64,000 nt of DNA from Amorphochlora amoebiformis. Its lineage: Eukaryota; Cercozoa; Chlorarachniophyceae. The stretch is from contig BAAHQB010000030.1 of NCBI GenBank assembly GCA_054601695.1, positions 186,001 through 250,000 of the forward strand. The letters run 5' to 3'. The position numbers and the translations under genes were made by a program. This document shows, piece by piece, positions 1-44,324 of the stretch. Every line of letters begins with the position of its first letter. Position 1 is the stretch's first letter. Below the pieces are notes generated by a model. It did not search any database. It worked only from the letters and a program-made list of their open reading frames with translations, and had not been told where the DNA came from.

Positions 1-93
1 ATATGTATATGTAAACAAACATATATGTATATGTATGTATGTATATATATATATATATATTAATATACACACACACGCATATATATATATATG

Positions 94-136
<43 letters not shown>

Positions 137-238
137 TTGCGTATATTATCCATCCATTCATACATACAGATCACAAAATATCATATATATATATATATAT
201 ATAATAATAATAATATAACTAATAATAATAAATATAAT

Positions 239-292
<54 letters not shown>

Positions 293-337
293 ACATATAC
301 ATGTGTATATACATATATATACCTATATGTATATATA

Positions 338-374
<37 letters not shown>

Positions 375-480
375 CACTAATAATAATATATTCACATATA
401 TATATATATATATATGTATGTATATTTCTTTATATACACATATATATACACATATATATACGTATATATATATATATGTA
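1..480. repeat. TA/CATA microsatellite
   Basis: The stretch is almost entirely alternating TA with interspersed CA, TG and AAT units. The tyrosine/isoleucine frames that cross it are repeat translations. It probably lies in the FANCI intron upstream of the first visible exon. Nothing coding is seen from 480 to 614. Confidence 0.9.
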
Positions 481-614
481 GATGTCTATGCTAATTTATT
501 TATACATTTGCATATTTACAAATTGATGTATGTGCATTACCATGTGCATATCTCTCGCCACTAATCATTAAGAAACATTGTATATCTATCTAATTTCCAC
601 ATCATTAGATTAAG

Positions 615-5257
<4,643 letters not shown>

Positions 5258-6320
5258 TAACGCAGCAAGCTGGCTTAAACGGGAAGTCATGAATTTCATC
5301 AAGTTCAGCTAACAAGTAATCCTTAGCCTATCACGCCGTACACCGAAGTAGGCACGTTCACTTATACTAGACTGGTAAGTAATATTCTGGTATTCACTAG
5401 ATTCATGATGTATATCTAGTATATATCTAGATATGTATATGTATATATATATATTATATATATATATTGTATATATATATATTTATGTATATATTTATAC
5501 ATATATATATATATATAATATATTTATATATATATATATACAATTGTGTATACTAATATATATATGATATAAAAATTAGTAAGTGCAGCAAAATCCAATT
5601 ACTAGTACTACTATGCTGCGACGATACTAGACTTATCGACGCAAAGCCATAATTATCGGAAAGATATGAACGGACGTATCGCGATTCGCGAAGCAGGTAG
5701 TGTGTAACAATGAATACAAAACATGATCTCATACACTTAATATACTTATACGGGTATTGATACACTAGATACGTACGTATGCCCACTGATACATCATAAC
5801 TACTTGTATACATGCCATTAGATGCATCATGATATAGCATCCGATATCAAATTCTCGTAACTTATTATGGTGATCTGATTATCATGGTATCATGGTATCA
5901 TGAACTGAGCAAAATACTAGAATATCCTAGAATAAGTTCAACGTCAGTCTACACTAGTACATTACGTACGTACGCATCTAGTCAGATATCACATATCATG
6001 CTCAATAATATTATTAATAGCTAGTACGGTACGCATCGTCATGGTCACGCATGATATATCTAGCCTATACGTACGTACGTATACTCGGTTACTATCGGAC
6101 GTATACGTACTCTTAACTTAGATGAGTATACTATACTAGTGTATATATACCCACCTGCAACTGAGTATAGGGTTTCCGATGATCAAGGAATCATCAATAC
6201 GTAAACGTATACGTATGTCAAGTCCATTCAACACCAGTGTTTAGATGTCAAATAGAAGTAATACGAGGTATACATATTTTATATTATATTATATATATAT
6301 ATATATATATATAGGTATAT

Positions 6321-6395
<75 letters not shown>

Positions 6396-6560
6396 AGGTA
6401 TAAGCGTGTTTTCTATACGGTCTAGACGGTACATACGTACATGTTTCTAGATTTTGACAAACTTTCATATATTGAATTCCAGACTTTATCCCGTCTATCC
6501 CGTCCATAATTTGATCCGACTGGTCAAACGTCTAGTATGTATTCATTAATATTCTTGTAA
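5258..6560. other. FANCI 3' flank of cryptically simple CTAG/TACG/GATA-rich sequence
   Basis: After the FANCI stop the sequence turns into a mosaic of short palindromic words (CTAG, ACTAGT, TACGTACG, GATATATC, CATG), with TA runs near 5430-5570 and 6270-6400. I see no coding, and no frame continues. The same style recurs at 41160-41935 and 50320-51025. Confidence 0.7.
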
Positions 6561-6639
6561 CGAGCTTGCTTCTTGTGGCTAGTTCAACTTATATTTTGCT
6601 TTAATGATGCTAGAATTATAGATGCATACGCTAGATACG

Positions 6640-6840
6640 GCTCGTGGGCTATGAGGCCTTCATCATCAGATCTTCCTCGTTTGCTACTTCTAGTACTTCG
6701 AGACAGGCTTCTACTGTATCTATATCTAATGTTGGCTCATCATCGGGGTGGCGTCGAATAGAAAGTCCAGGAAGTCCACAGTTGATAGCTGGGAGATATC
6801 TGTGGGATAATTAAATAGTTTACTTTGTACCTTCCAACGT
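6640..6840. other. possible coding patch, strand unresolved
   Basis: On the minus strand a frame is open with an acidic stretch (HPDDEPTLDIDTVEACLEV) behind a TTATCCCACAG-like acceptor. On the plus strand a serine-rich frame is open and ends at a TAA near 6812. Both may be chance, because the local sequence is low in complexity. I assign no product. Confidence 0.25.
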
Positions 6841-6932
6841 AACAGTATTGAATATATACACATGCACAAATACATATATGTATATATATATATATATATG
6901 TGTATAAATGTGTGTATAAATGTGTGTAAATG

Positions 6933-6983
<51 letters not shown>

Positions 6984-7004
6984 CTTCTACAGGTAATATA
7001 TCTT

Positions 7005-7038
<34 letters not shown>

Positions 7039-7421
7039 CATATATACACATATATACACATATATATGTATACATATATATATATATATATATATATGTG
7101 TGTAAATATAATATACAAATATATATATATATATATACATATGTATAAATAAATAAATAAATGTATACATACATATACACACACACATTATGAATATATA
7201 CTTCTACAGCTCATTCATTTGCATACGTAAATATGTGTATACACACTTTGAATATTATGCAGACACATATATATATATATATACACTCACATATATATAT
7301 ATATATACACACATATATATATATATATCATAATTTGAATACTATTAAACCTTACCGTATAAATATATCATATATGTATATTTATGTATATATATATATA
7401 TATATATAATGTAAGGTATAC

Positions 7422-7455
<34 letters not shown>

Positions 7456-7621
7456 GCATTTATAAAATTTATATTATGTAATATGTAAATGTATTATATA
7501 TATATATATATATATACATATATGTGTGTGTGTGTGTGTGTATATATTTATGTATATATACGGTTGCGTATAAATTTTACGCATATGTATATGTATATAT
7601 ATTTTGTATATATAATATATG

Positions 7622-7657
<36 letters not shown>

Positions 7658-7670
7658 TGAATTATGTGCA
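6841..7670. repeat. TA/CATA microsatellite with small interruptions
   Basis: Alternating TA with CA/TG runs. The sequence ATACTTCTACAG occurs twice (near 6980 and 7197). Nothing coding can be supported. Confidence 0.8.
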
Positions 7671-7687
7671 CATAAATACGAACTTGT

Positions 7688-8059
7688 ATGGTTCTTGATA
7701 AGATCGGCAATAAACTTGGCCCGATTCTCAAACGGAGAGGACTTCCTCTGAATAAAGGAAAATTCCAGGGAACAAAGAGTGAGATAGGGAGAGAGACAGT
7801 AAAAATATAAATCGTAAAAAATTAGAAAAAGAAAAGGAACCACATTATTAATTAATGGAAAAGAGGACATGACATCTACAAGGCTAATTTTGAGATGATT
7901 TCAATGCTTCTCAAAGCTGGATCACCTTTGTGAATCTAGAGGCGTACTCGGCCGCCCGGATACAGGTTGACCTTACGAGGAACCCCAGGGAAGATCGATT
8001 GATAATCTGGTGGGAGAAATCATATATACGATCAAATTTGGTTGAGATTATAAATTTGT

Positions 8060-8090
<31 letters not shown>

Positions 8091-8192
8091 CTGTGCGTGT
8101 AAATAATTTGTAAGTATATTTGGTATTTTCATACACAATGAAACTTTATGAATAATTTAATATAATATAAAAAATAATACATAGACACACAC

Positions 8193-8231
<39 letters not shown>

Positions 8232-8347
8232 GTACATGCGACCGAGTCATTGAGAAGTGGACCAAAAAGCAGATGAGGACGGAGATGTCCAACTTTAGCC
8301 TGGTATACATTTATGTATATATGTAAATGTGTATATTATATATATAT

Positions 8348-8379
<32 letters not shown>

Positions 8380-8410
8380 GTATGTGTATGTATATATATG
8401 TATGTATAAA

Positions 8411-8471
<61 letters not shown>

Positions 8472-8505
8472 ACATATTAAGTGTGTAGATTACGTATATA
8501 CATAC

Positions 8506-8569
<64 letters not shown>

Positions 8570-8897
8570 CATATATATATATATATATGTTAATGCAGCG
8601 GTATGATATACCACTGGTAGTTCATGATTTGGTTGAGACCCGTTTCAATTAGACCACTTGTTAACTTTATCAATGTATTCGCATGATGAGGTTCTCCGAA
8701 TTTGAAAGAATTCGGGGAACTATTAGAAATGTTCGAGAATCTTCGATTTCCAGAGACAACCAGGTAACTGGTATCCACTGAACTTAGATCTCCAGCGATC
8801 TCCAGGGTCTCCAGCGATCTCGGATTACTTCTTTAATTATAACTCCTGGTGTACTGTGCGACTATATGCAATCTAGAGTCCCTCATCACATCGTGTG

Positions 8898-8939
<42 letters not shown>

Positions 8940-8997
8940 AGCATTGCATGTAAATTATGCATAAATGTGTTTTTGTGTGTAGGAAATAAATATAAGT

Positions 8998-9036
<39 letters not shown>

Positions 9037-9182
9037 CAGACACACACATATATATACATATATATATATATAGAGAGAGAGAGAGAGGAACATACACACA
9101 TATATTCCGTATGCAAGTACCATGAAGATCTCAGGTCCCGACGCCAGGTTCTCTATGACTGGCATATGGATTTACACATACG

Positions 9183-9218
<36 letters not shown>

Positions 9219-9229
9219 CATACACACAC

Positions 9230-9274
<45 letters not shown>

Positions 9275-9547
9275 ATACACATTATAGTATATATTACATA
9301 TATATACTATGTAGCTACATATCCTAACCTCTACCCTAACCAGCTTCCAAGCTCACCCTAACTAATCCAAACCTAAACCCTCATGCTCAATATTCAAGGT
9401 TCAAAACGCTAACCCTGGCATCCACCCTTCTGGAGGTAACCTAACCCTAAAAGTCTAACCCTAAGTTTTAACCTTTATGCTCAATCCTTCGAGTGCCAAA
9501 TAGACTAAAAGATGAAGTCGTGGATGATATTGTACTGCTCGTATCTG
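7688..9547 (+). CDS. unidentified protein gene, at least 7 exons
   Basis: Exons 7688-7778, 7895-8009, 8233-8302, 8599-8641, 8691-8763, 9118-9147 and 9504-9547 have AG/GT borders, and six junctions in a row keep phase. An ATG at 7688 with an in-frame stop just upstream was taken as the start. The product begins [17 protein letters not shown] and later reads [12 protein letters not shown] and [13 protein letters not shown], a helical, soluble-looking protein. I do not recognise the family. The intron 8642-8690 is only 49 nt, and the last intron carries CCCTAA-like sequence. The 3' end is unresolved: a frame at 9834-9897 ([10 protein letters not shown]..., stop TAG) is a candidate last exon, but its phase does not fit the 9504 exon directly. 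Confidence 0.58.
9320..9500 (+). repeat. degenerate CCCTAA telomere-like sequence in an intron
   Basis: Scattered CCTAACC and CCCTAA units on the plus strand, directly before the exon at 9504. The C-rich strand is the sense strand of the host gene, as in most introns here. Confidence 0.7.
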
Positions 9548-9548
9548 G

Positions 9549-9582
<34 letters not shown>

Positions 9583-9599
9583 CATACACATATACACAT

Positions 9600-9649
<50 letters not shown>

Positions 9650-9748
9650 ATATATATATATAAATATGTGTATTTATATAATATATTTATATATATATAT
9701 ATATATAAATATATATATTTATATGAGTTTTTAGTAGATGTCTGGAAT

Positions 9749-9810
<62 letters not shown>

Positions 9811-9817
9811 TGTTTGT

Positions 9818-10110
9818 ATATTCGGGCAGGATTATGGTCTCTATGAACGCTACAAGTTTATTTCTATGATTTTTATCGGGTTTGAATATCATCTGTAGGA
9901 TTATTCATGCATTGTATATCAATCAAATTGCGTTATATTGTATTCTACTGAACGTATTTATACACAGAGCACAATACATATAGACACATACAAATATATA
10001 TATATATATATATATTTACGTACATATTCACATACTATATATATATATATATATTATATGTATAATATATATATATTTATAGGTAATATATACATATATC
10101 TATATGTATA

Positions 10111-10142
<32 letters not shown>

Positions 10143-10250
10143 TCTGTATACATTTCTCTATATATATATATATATGTATATCTGAACTGCTCGGTTTTTT
10201 TTGCTTCTTCTTAGGGGGCGACGGGAACCCTACATATTTAGTAAACAACA
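9818..10250 (-). other. possible last exons of RALGAPB
   Basis: Two minus-strand islands may encode the RALGAPB C-terminus. 10229 downward, behind an ATGTAG acceptor, reads FPSPPKKKQKKPSSS; the animal protein has a Pro-rich then Arg/Lys-rich stretch near its end. 9895-9820 reads [18 protein letters not shown]. Donors and phases are not settled. The opposite strand of 9818-9900 is also open, so this is tentative. Confidence 0.3.
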
Positions 10251-10259
10251 TATATATAT

Positions 10260-10301
<42 letters not shown>

Positions 10302-10334
10302 TATGTAAATATTAATATACACACACACACACAT

Positions 10335-10367
<33 letters not shown>

Positions 10368-10509
10368 ATAATTATATACATATATATATATATATTATAT
10401 ATATATATATATATATGTACGTATATATAATGTATATAATATATATCTATATATATAAAGATATATATATATATATATATCATATTTATTAATCTATATG
10501 CATTTTTAC

Positions 10510-31500
<20,991 letters not shown>

Positions 31501-31956
31501 GGCTCCAAACGCGCGTACCCGCCTCTCAACCGATCATCGACGTGAGCTGTATGTCCCGGGGCTGTCACGTGGTCTACGGTCACGTTGCCGGAACCCAAAC
31601 TTGAAACGATTTTTTCGGTGCAAACACGTGTGAATTCCTAACCCCAAACCCATCCGGACCGCAAACATAGACGTACATGCCGACTGTGACCATTCACACA
31701 AACGTAAGAATGGGTTTGACTTGGACCAGGGTATTCTGAAAGGAGTGGGTGGATGGTTGGAGTTTACTTTTGGATTTTCTCGGGCGTGCTTGAGAGGTCT
31801 TTTTTGAGGGGGGGGGATGTCACGAATGTGAGAGCGTTGACGTCAGGCCTCGCTGCTGAATGACGAGAAGAAGGCTATTTTAAGCAAGGCTTCAGGTAGT
31901 ACAAACTCTTAGCACGCTTGATCGCTTGGAATCGTCTGTTCCGGTTATGCTTGGGA
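31501..31956. promoter_or_regulatory. shared 456-bp promoter between RALGAPB (-) and the gene at 31957 (+)
   Basis: The two start codons are head-to-head. The interval holds a full palindromic TGACGTCA (CRE/ATF-type) at 31837-31844 and a CACGTG box at 31566-31571. No TATA box is obvious. Factor identity in this organism is unknown; only the words are seen. Confidence 0.6.
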
Positions 31957-37477
<5,521 letters not shown>

Positions 37478-37639
37478 ATTTAAACTCAGGCTAGTGGACT
37501 GTCAATTTGACGTGTTTCTGTGAATCCATAAACCCGAACACCTAACCCTGATTCTACCTCCACCCCAAGTAAACAGCTCCAGAACCTCGAGATGGCTCCA
37601 ATGTTCGTTATGTTCCTTTGCCTAAGTAACGACGTCAAT

Positions 37640-38015
37640 CATCTCTTCCTCTCTCTCACGCTCTCACCAGTCTCTCCCTTTCCCCTCTCCCTCTTTCTCC
37701 CTCTCTCTCGTTTGTAAACCAAGGTCTCCCTCTTTCCCTTCTGTGTCTCTTGTTTCTCTTTCCCTCTCCTCTCTGTCTCTCTGTCTCCCCCTCTCTCCCT
37801 CTTTCTCCCTCTATCTCTCTCGTTTGTCTTCCAATATCTCCCTTCTGTGTCTCTTCTTTCTCTTTCCCTCTCCTCTCTCTCTCTCTGGCTCCCCCTCTCT
37901 CCCTCTCTCTCTTGTTTCTCTTTCCCTTCCATCTCTCTCTCTCTCTCTCTCCCCTCTCTCTCTGTCTCTGTCTCTCTCCCTCCTTTCTCTCCCTTCCTCT
38001 CTCTCTCACATGTCT
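37640..38015. repeat. CT-rich tract
   Basis: Repeats of CTCTCCCTCTTT and CTCTCTGTCTC between the 3' end of the plus-strand gene and the TTAGGG array. No gene is supported here. Confidence 0.9.
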
Positions 38016-38201
38016 TCCTCCCTCCGTGCCTCAACATAACCCTAACACTAACCCTAACCCTAGTGACCGGATTTATACTCCAGAACCTAGTGCTCGCACC
38101 CCAAGAAGTCGTATTTGGGGGGGCGTTTGGAGGTAGGGTTAGGGCTAGGGCTCGGGTTAGGGTTTAGGGTTAGAAATTAAGGTTAGGGCTAGGATTAAGG
38201 T

Positions 38202-38253
<52 letters not shown>

Positions 38254-38345
38254 TAGGCTAGAGTTAGGGTTTTTAGGGCTAGAGTTAGGGTTTAGGGCTA
38301 GGGTTAGGGTTATAGGGTTAGGGTTTAGGGCTAGGGTTAGGGTTA

Positions 38346-38379
<34 letters not shown>

Positions 38380-38520
38380 GGTTAGGGTTTAGAGTTAGGG
38401 TTGGTTTTTGGGGTTAGGGTTAGTTTTTAGGGTTAGGGTTAGGGGTTAGGGTTAGGGTTAGGTTAGGGTTTAGGGATAGGGTTAGGGTTATGGTTAGAGT
38501 TAGGGTTAGGATTTTGGGTA

Positions 38521-38566
38521 GGATCAGATTATTCAGCATGTCTTAGTCCGAGGACCATTAATTCGG
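38521..38566 (-). repeat. 45-bp element, copy in TTAGGG array
   Basis: GGATCAGATTATTCAGCATG on plus, then TCTTAGTCCGAGGACCATTA; flanked by TTAGGG variants. Confidence 0.85.
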
Positions 38567-38680
38567 TTTTGGGTTATGTTTAGGGTTAAGGTGAGGGTCT
38601 AGGGTTAGGGTTAGGGGTTAGGGTTAGGTTTTAGGGTTAGGGTTTAGGGTTAAGGTTAGGGTCAGGGTCTAGGGTTAGCA

Positions 38681-38723
38681 TTAGATTATTCAGCATGTCT
38701 TAGTCCGAGGACCATTGACTCGG
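38681..38723 (-). repeat. 45-bp element, second copy in TTAGGG array
   Basis: Starts TTAGATTATTCAGCATGTC, lacking the GGATC start, and ends ACCATTGACTCGG. It lies about 160 bp from the previous copy. Confidence 0.85.
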
Positions 38724-38774
38724 TTTAGGGTTAGGGTTAAGGTTATGGTTTAGGGTTAGCGTTAGGGTTAGGGG

Positions 38775-38828
<54 letters not shown>

Positions 38829-38881
38829 GGTTATGGTTTAGGGTTAGCGCTAGGGTTAGGGGTTAGGGTTAGGTTTAGGGT

Positions 38882-38912
<31 letters not shown>

Positions 38913-39020
38913 GTCAGGGTTAGGGTTTAGGGTTAGGGTTTAGGGTTAGGGTTTAAGGTTAGGGTTAAGGTTTAGGGTTAGGGTTAGGGTTAGGGTTAGG
39001 GTTAGGATTAGGGTAGGGGG

Positions 39021-39654
39021 TATGGAGAGGGGAAGGTTTTTGGTGTGAGGTAATAATAGTTCTGAATTGACGGTTTTCATGTTGTGATTTATTTTTAGTT
39101 TTTTTCATTGGGCTCCTCATTATTGGCATCCTTAGGGTAGATATATCTATTTTTGTGTGGATAAATATACATATATATATATGTATGTGTACATGTATAT
39201 ATATATATATATTGTATAAATGTGAATATATATATATACATCTACGTACCATATACACATATACACACATATATATAGACGTTTACATGTGTATACGCCT
39301 ACGCATCATTATGGTAGATAAATCTATTTCTGAATGTGAGTGTGTGCATATGTATCTATGCATGTATTATGTATACACACATTTACATATATATCAACAT
39401 ATATACAATATATATATATATATACATATATGTATATATATATATATCATAGATATTATATATATATATACACACATATATAAGATGTATAAATATATCA
39501 TATAGATATTGAATATATATGTACATATACATCCAGAAAAGGAAACTGAAAGCAAGAAAAGCCAAGATGTTAGCACAGTAATACATTCTCATTCTCATTC
39601 TCATCCTCATCCCAAACCGAACCCCGACCTATTACAACTAGCTTAGCATGCATT

Positions 39655-39697
<43 letters not shown>

Positions 39698-39892
39698 ATA
39701 CACGTAATATACACATATTACATACATATAGTTATATTTACATAGACATGCATATTTGTGGGTGTGTAATGTGTCTGAATGAATGTATAGAGAATTAGGT
39801 AGATGTTATCATACATACAAATATGCATATATATATATACATATATATATGTATATAATATATACATAGGTATGTATAAATATACATTGTGC

Positions 39893-39927
<35 letters not shown>

Positions 39928-40586
39928 AATATATATACATTTTTTGTACACTCACATGCACATGCTTTACATATAATATATGTATATAAATTATAAACCC
40001 ATAAATTGTGTGTATATACCTATACATACATGAATTTATATTTCTCTCTTCTATCTATTTTCTCATCCTCTTCCACACTCTCTCCTTCTCTCACTCTCTT
40101 CTCTTTCTCTCTCTTTCTCTCACTCTCTTTTCTCTCGCCTCTCTTCTCTCTCCCCTCTCTTCTCTCTTTTTTCTCTCTCTGCTCTCTTTCTCACGCTCCC
40201 TCTCTATCTCTCTCTCTCTCTCAACCCTAAGTTGTCATCATAATGCCAGGATGGAGAAGAAAAAGAATAAATAAGCGGGCCTGTGGAATAAGATAGGTAT
40301 AGACATATTTAGAATATACGTAAATATGTACGTGTATATATATACATATATATATATATATATAATATATATGTATTTGTATTTATCTATATGTTATACC
40401 TAAATACATATTATATATATATATACATATATATATATAATATATATTATATATATATATATATATATTTATATATAGATATGTGTGTGTGTGTTGAAGA
40501 ATATCTCCGTGTGTGTATCTAATTAATTGAAAGTTACACATATTGACTATAATTACGTGCCTGTATAGCGTATAAATATACATATG

Positions 40587-40617
<31 letters not shown>

Positions 40618-40618
40618 G

Positions 40619-40673
<55 letters not shown>

Positions 40674-40704
40674 TACGTACATACATACACATATATAATA
40701 ATGT

Positions 40705-40785
<81 letters not shown>

Positions 40786-40787
40786 CA

Positions 40788-40818
<31 letters not shown>

Positions 40819-40961
40819 TAATATAAAATATGTATATACATATAGGTATATAATATAACATGTAAAGATACAAATGTGTGTGCATTTGTATACATATATA
40901 TATATATATATCATATACATATATACATATACACATATTTCTACACATATAATATGCATAC

Positions 40962-41014
<53 letters not shown>

Positions 41015-41113
41015 TATCTACACATATGTAGTAGTAGTCATACAATATTGTTCATTAATTATATGTGTGTATGTATGCATGTAATACTTTATAATTATTT
41101 TGTAAATACTTTT
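39021..41113. other. mostly repeat; three weak exon-like patches
   Basis: TA/CATA microsatellite, a CT tract at 40040-40225 and a short GA run near 40600. Exon-like patches are 39315-39341 (+, MVDKSISE then GTGAGT), 39537-39582 (+, lysine-rich, GTAATA donor) and 39140-39105 (-, ends NEEPNEKN and stop). Phases between them do not agree, so I make no gene model. Confidence 0.4.
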
Positions 41114-43042
41114 TTAGATCAATGTCTGAAGGCGACGTTCGAGCCGTCCAGTGCTCGGTAAATATTAACGTATGATCCAGACGATACACGTGCCTTCAAA
41201 TTTGGCAGCGGTACCAATTGCAAACCGTTACTCTAGTTATAGACTAGACAGACTACCAGTCGTAACTCTGCGTTGCAATTCCGAGTGTAATTAATAGTTA
41301 CTATACTATCGGGCTCCATGAATTATAACTAATACTAGTAGTATTAGAACTTACTCAACCCGACTTTAGTTTACGAAATTACGATACACAGTAGATATGA
41401 TCTAGATGATATGTATATATCTAATATGTATAACTCATACATAGATCCTAGATTATCACAGCTACGGTGGAGAATCGAGATGATAATATCCAGAATATGC
41501 TAGATATCTAGATATAGGTCTACGTAGTAGATAGTACTCTAGATACTACTACCATTACTCAGCGGCTAGGCGAATACTTAGTCGATATATCAGGCATATC
41601 ATCTAGACTCAGCAGTACTAGTTCTATGACTAATGACTCTATAGACTAGATCTAGTATACTATAGATAGACTAGATAGACTATCAAAGTCTACCAATTAT
41701 CTAGTTTTAGTTTTGATAGAGTTTTAACTCTTGGTATTATCTAATCATTGATTTACATATAACTTGCTCGAGTTGTTGCCGTCAAAAAGTACTTAATCCT
41801 GAAACGTAAGGCGTCTAGCCTAGTACGTCTACTTCGGTGTTATGAACAGTTCAATTCGGTTGAGAAGCTCAAGGAGACACAAGAGAGTCGTTTTTCGGGA
41901 TACGCTTGTACTGTGTTCTCAATTTACAGAATTTGTGCTTTACATATATATATATATATATATGTTCATACATATGGTATTATAATGTAGAATGTCTACA
42001 CACATATAATATCATATATATGTATGTATGTGCAGATGTATCCATATTCATATATGTGTGTATATTATACATACACACACATATATGTATATAATATCTA
42101 CACCACAAATATACGTATATGTATTACATACATATTATATTGTATATTATACATACATATATATATATATATTTACATATATATATACACATATATATAT
42201 GTATACATATATATACATATACATATATACATATACAGATATAATATCTACACCACAAATATACGCATATGTATTACATATATGTAGTACACATAATCCA
42301 ATACATAAATATGAAGAACATATTATATACAGTGCCTAGCATATCCTCTACATACTAATTCCTTAATCTAAAACTAAATATTAAAAAAAAAAGGAATACT
42401 GAGAGAGAGAATAACCCAGTGAAACAAGAGACTGTCGACATTAGGAGAGAAGAATCCAGGAAACTGGAGAGAGAAGATAGGAGGAAAGCAACAGTCAAGC
42501 CTCTAAGTAACAATCACTCCCCCCCCGGTCCAAAAAAAACCTCAACCCAAATAAATGTATGAACAACAATCAGAGAGCCCCCTCCCAAAGAGGAGGATTT
42601 CCGAGAGAAAAACAGGAGAGGAAAAGAAAAGAAAAAATATCGCGGATATGAAACTTCACCATCCCCTTTGAAACGTGTTTTTCGCTCGTTCAGGACTGAG
42701 CTTTAGAAACGTCTCATACAGCTGCGTAGCCGCGGCTTCGTCTCGAGAGAGCTAAGGATAGGTTAGTGTTAACGTTAGGGTTAGAGTTAGGGTTAGGATC
42801 AGATTATTCAGCATGTCGTAGTCCGACGACCATTGACTCAGTTAGGGTTAGGATTATGGTTAGGATTAGGGTTAGGGTCGGACCCGTTCACGGAGCGTTT
42901 GTATTGAGTTGAATTTCTCCACGGGGCGAATCTAGGGTTAGGGTTTGGGTTAGGGTTAGGCTAGAGTTAGGGTTAGGGTTAGGGTTAGGGTTGGGTTGAT
43001 TATTGAGGTTAGGCTTTAAGACTGTACATGTAATTTATGTTA

Positions 43043-43083
<41 letters not shown>

Positions 43084-43294
43084 TATATATATGCATATGC
43101 AAAATTATATGTAATACATTTACACACATGTTTAGATATTAGAATATACATACATATACACATATGTATATATACACATATACATACGTGTATATACATA
43201 ATACATAATATCTACATATATCTGTATACATTCTTATTTATAATATGCATGTACATATCATAATTCACGTATAATACTATAATGTTACCTGCAA

Positions 43295-43333
<39 letters not shown>

Positions 43334-43875
43334 ATATATATATGCCTACACATCCACACAATATAACATAGTGTTTACACTTTCATATTCCCTCTCTTTC
43401 CTCTCTCCCTCTCTTTAATTCTCTCTCCCTCTCTTTAATTCTCTCTCCCTCTCTTTAATTCTCTCTCCCTCTCTCACTCCTCCTGTCTCTCTCCTTTATA
43501 AAGTGAATGATTAGGGTGGATAGCGTTTAAGCATAAGATTAAGAATTAAGTGGGAAATTTGAATGAAATAATGGTTTACGGTAAGGTAGGATAGGGTTAG
43601 AGTTTAGATTAGGGTTAGGTTAGGATCAGATTATTCAGCATGTCTTAGTTCAAGGACCATTGACTCCTCCACATTGTGGGGCTTTAGTGCTGTTTGGGAT
43701 CACGGGTTTAGGTTAGGGTTTGGGATAGGACCGGAAGAATGGGTGCGATAGATATTGATGTTATTCGGCTCGCAGGGCTACGGGTACAAGGCAAAGCTTC
43801 CACTTCCTGATATAATATATATATAAAAATATATGTAAATATATATTATATATATATATATTGATGTGCATATAC

Positions 43876-43914
<39 letters not shown>

Positions 43915-44087
43915 TGTATACATATATACAGATGTATATTAATGATGTACTTAGATACCCCTTTGTTCTCATATTTACGCATATATACATTATAGACTAC
44001 ATCAAATGACCTTCTTGCTCCCATAGCATAATAGGACGGGCGCGTGGATGTAGGGATCTGGAAACATATATATATATATATATTATA

Positions 44088-44141
<54 letters not shown>

Positions 44142-44252
44142 AATATATGTGTAAATTATATACATATATATACATATATATATATATAATATTATATATA
44201 TATGTAATTATACATATATATATATATATATATATATGTGTAAATTATATAT

Positions 44253-44324
<72 letters not shown>

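Larger units (their letters stand above)
38035..39020 (+). repeat. degenerate interstitial TTAGGG array, about 0.9 kb
   Basis: After a short CCCTAA start (38035-38065) the sequence is TTAGGG mixed with TTTAGGG, GGGCTA and TATAGGG variants. Two copies of the 45-bp element interrupt it. It has normal DNA on both sides, so it is not a chromosome end. Confidence 0.95.

Noticed and set aside
9504-9547. Minus-strand reading ending in IIHDFIF and a stop, as the RALGAPB C-terminus
   Set aside because: The plus-strand reading [14 protein letters not shown] continues the phase of the 7688 gene and has both splice borders. The minus reading could not be linked to an upstream RALGAPB exon.
38521-38723. 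CRISPR-like array (two element copies 160 bp apart)
   Set aside because: Spacing is irregular, the copies are embedded in TTAGGG repeats and the genome is eukaryotic.
38035-39020. Reading the TTAGGG array as a chromosome end
   Set aside because: Unique genic DNA continues on both sides and the units are degenerate and mixed in orientation.
41119-41159. Plus-strand exon reading [13 protein letters not shown]
   Set aside because: Its splice borders are good, but no partner exon in phase was found. The minus reading completes the 45472-41114 gene. I keep this as an open alternative.
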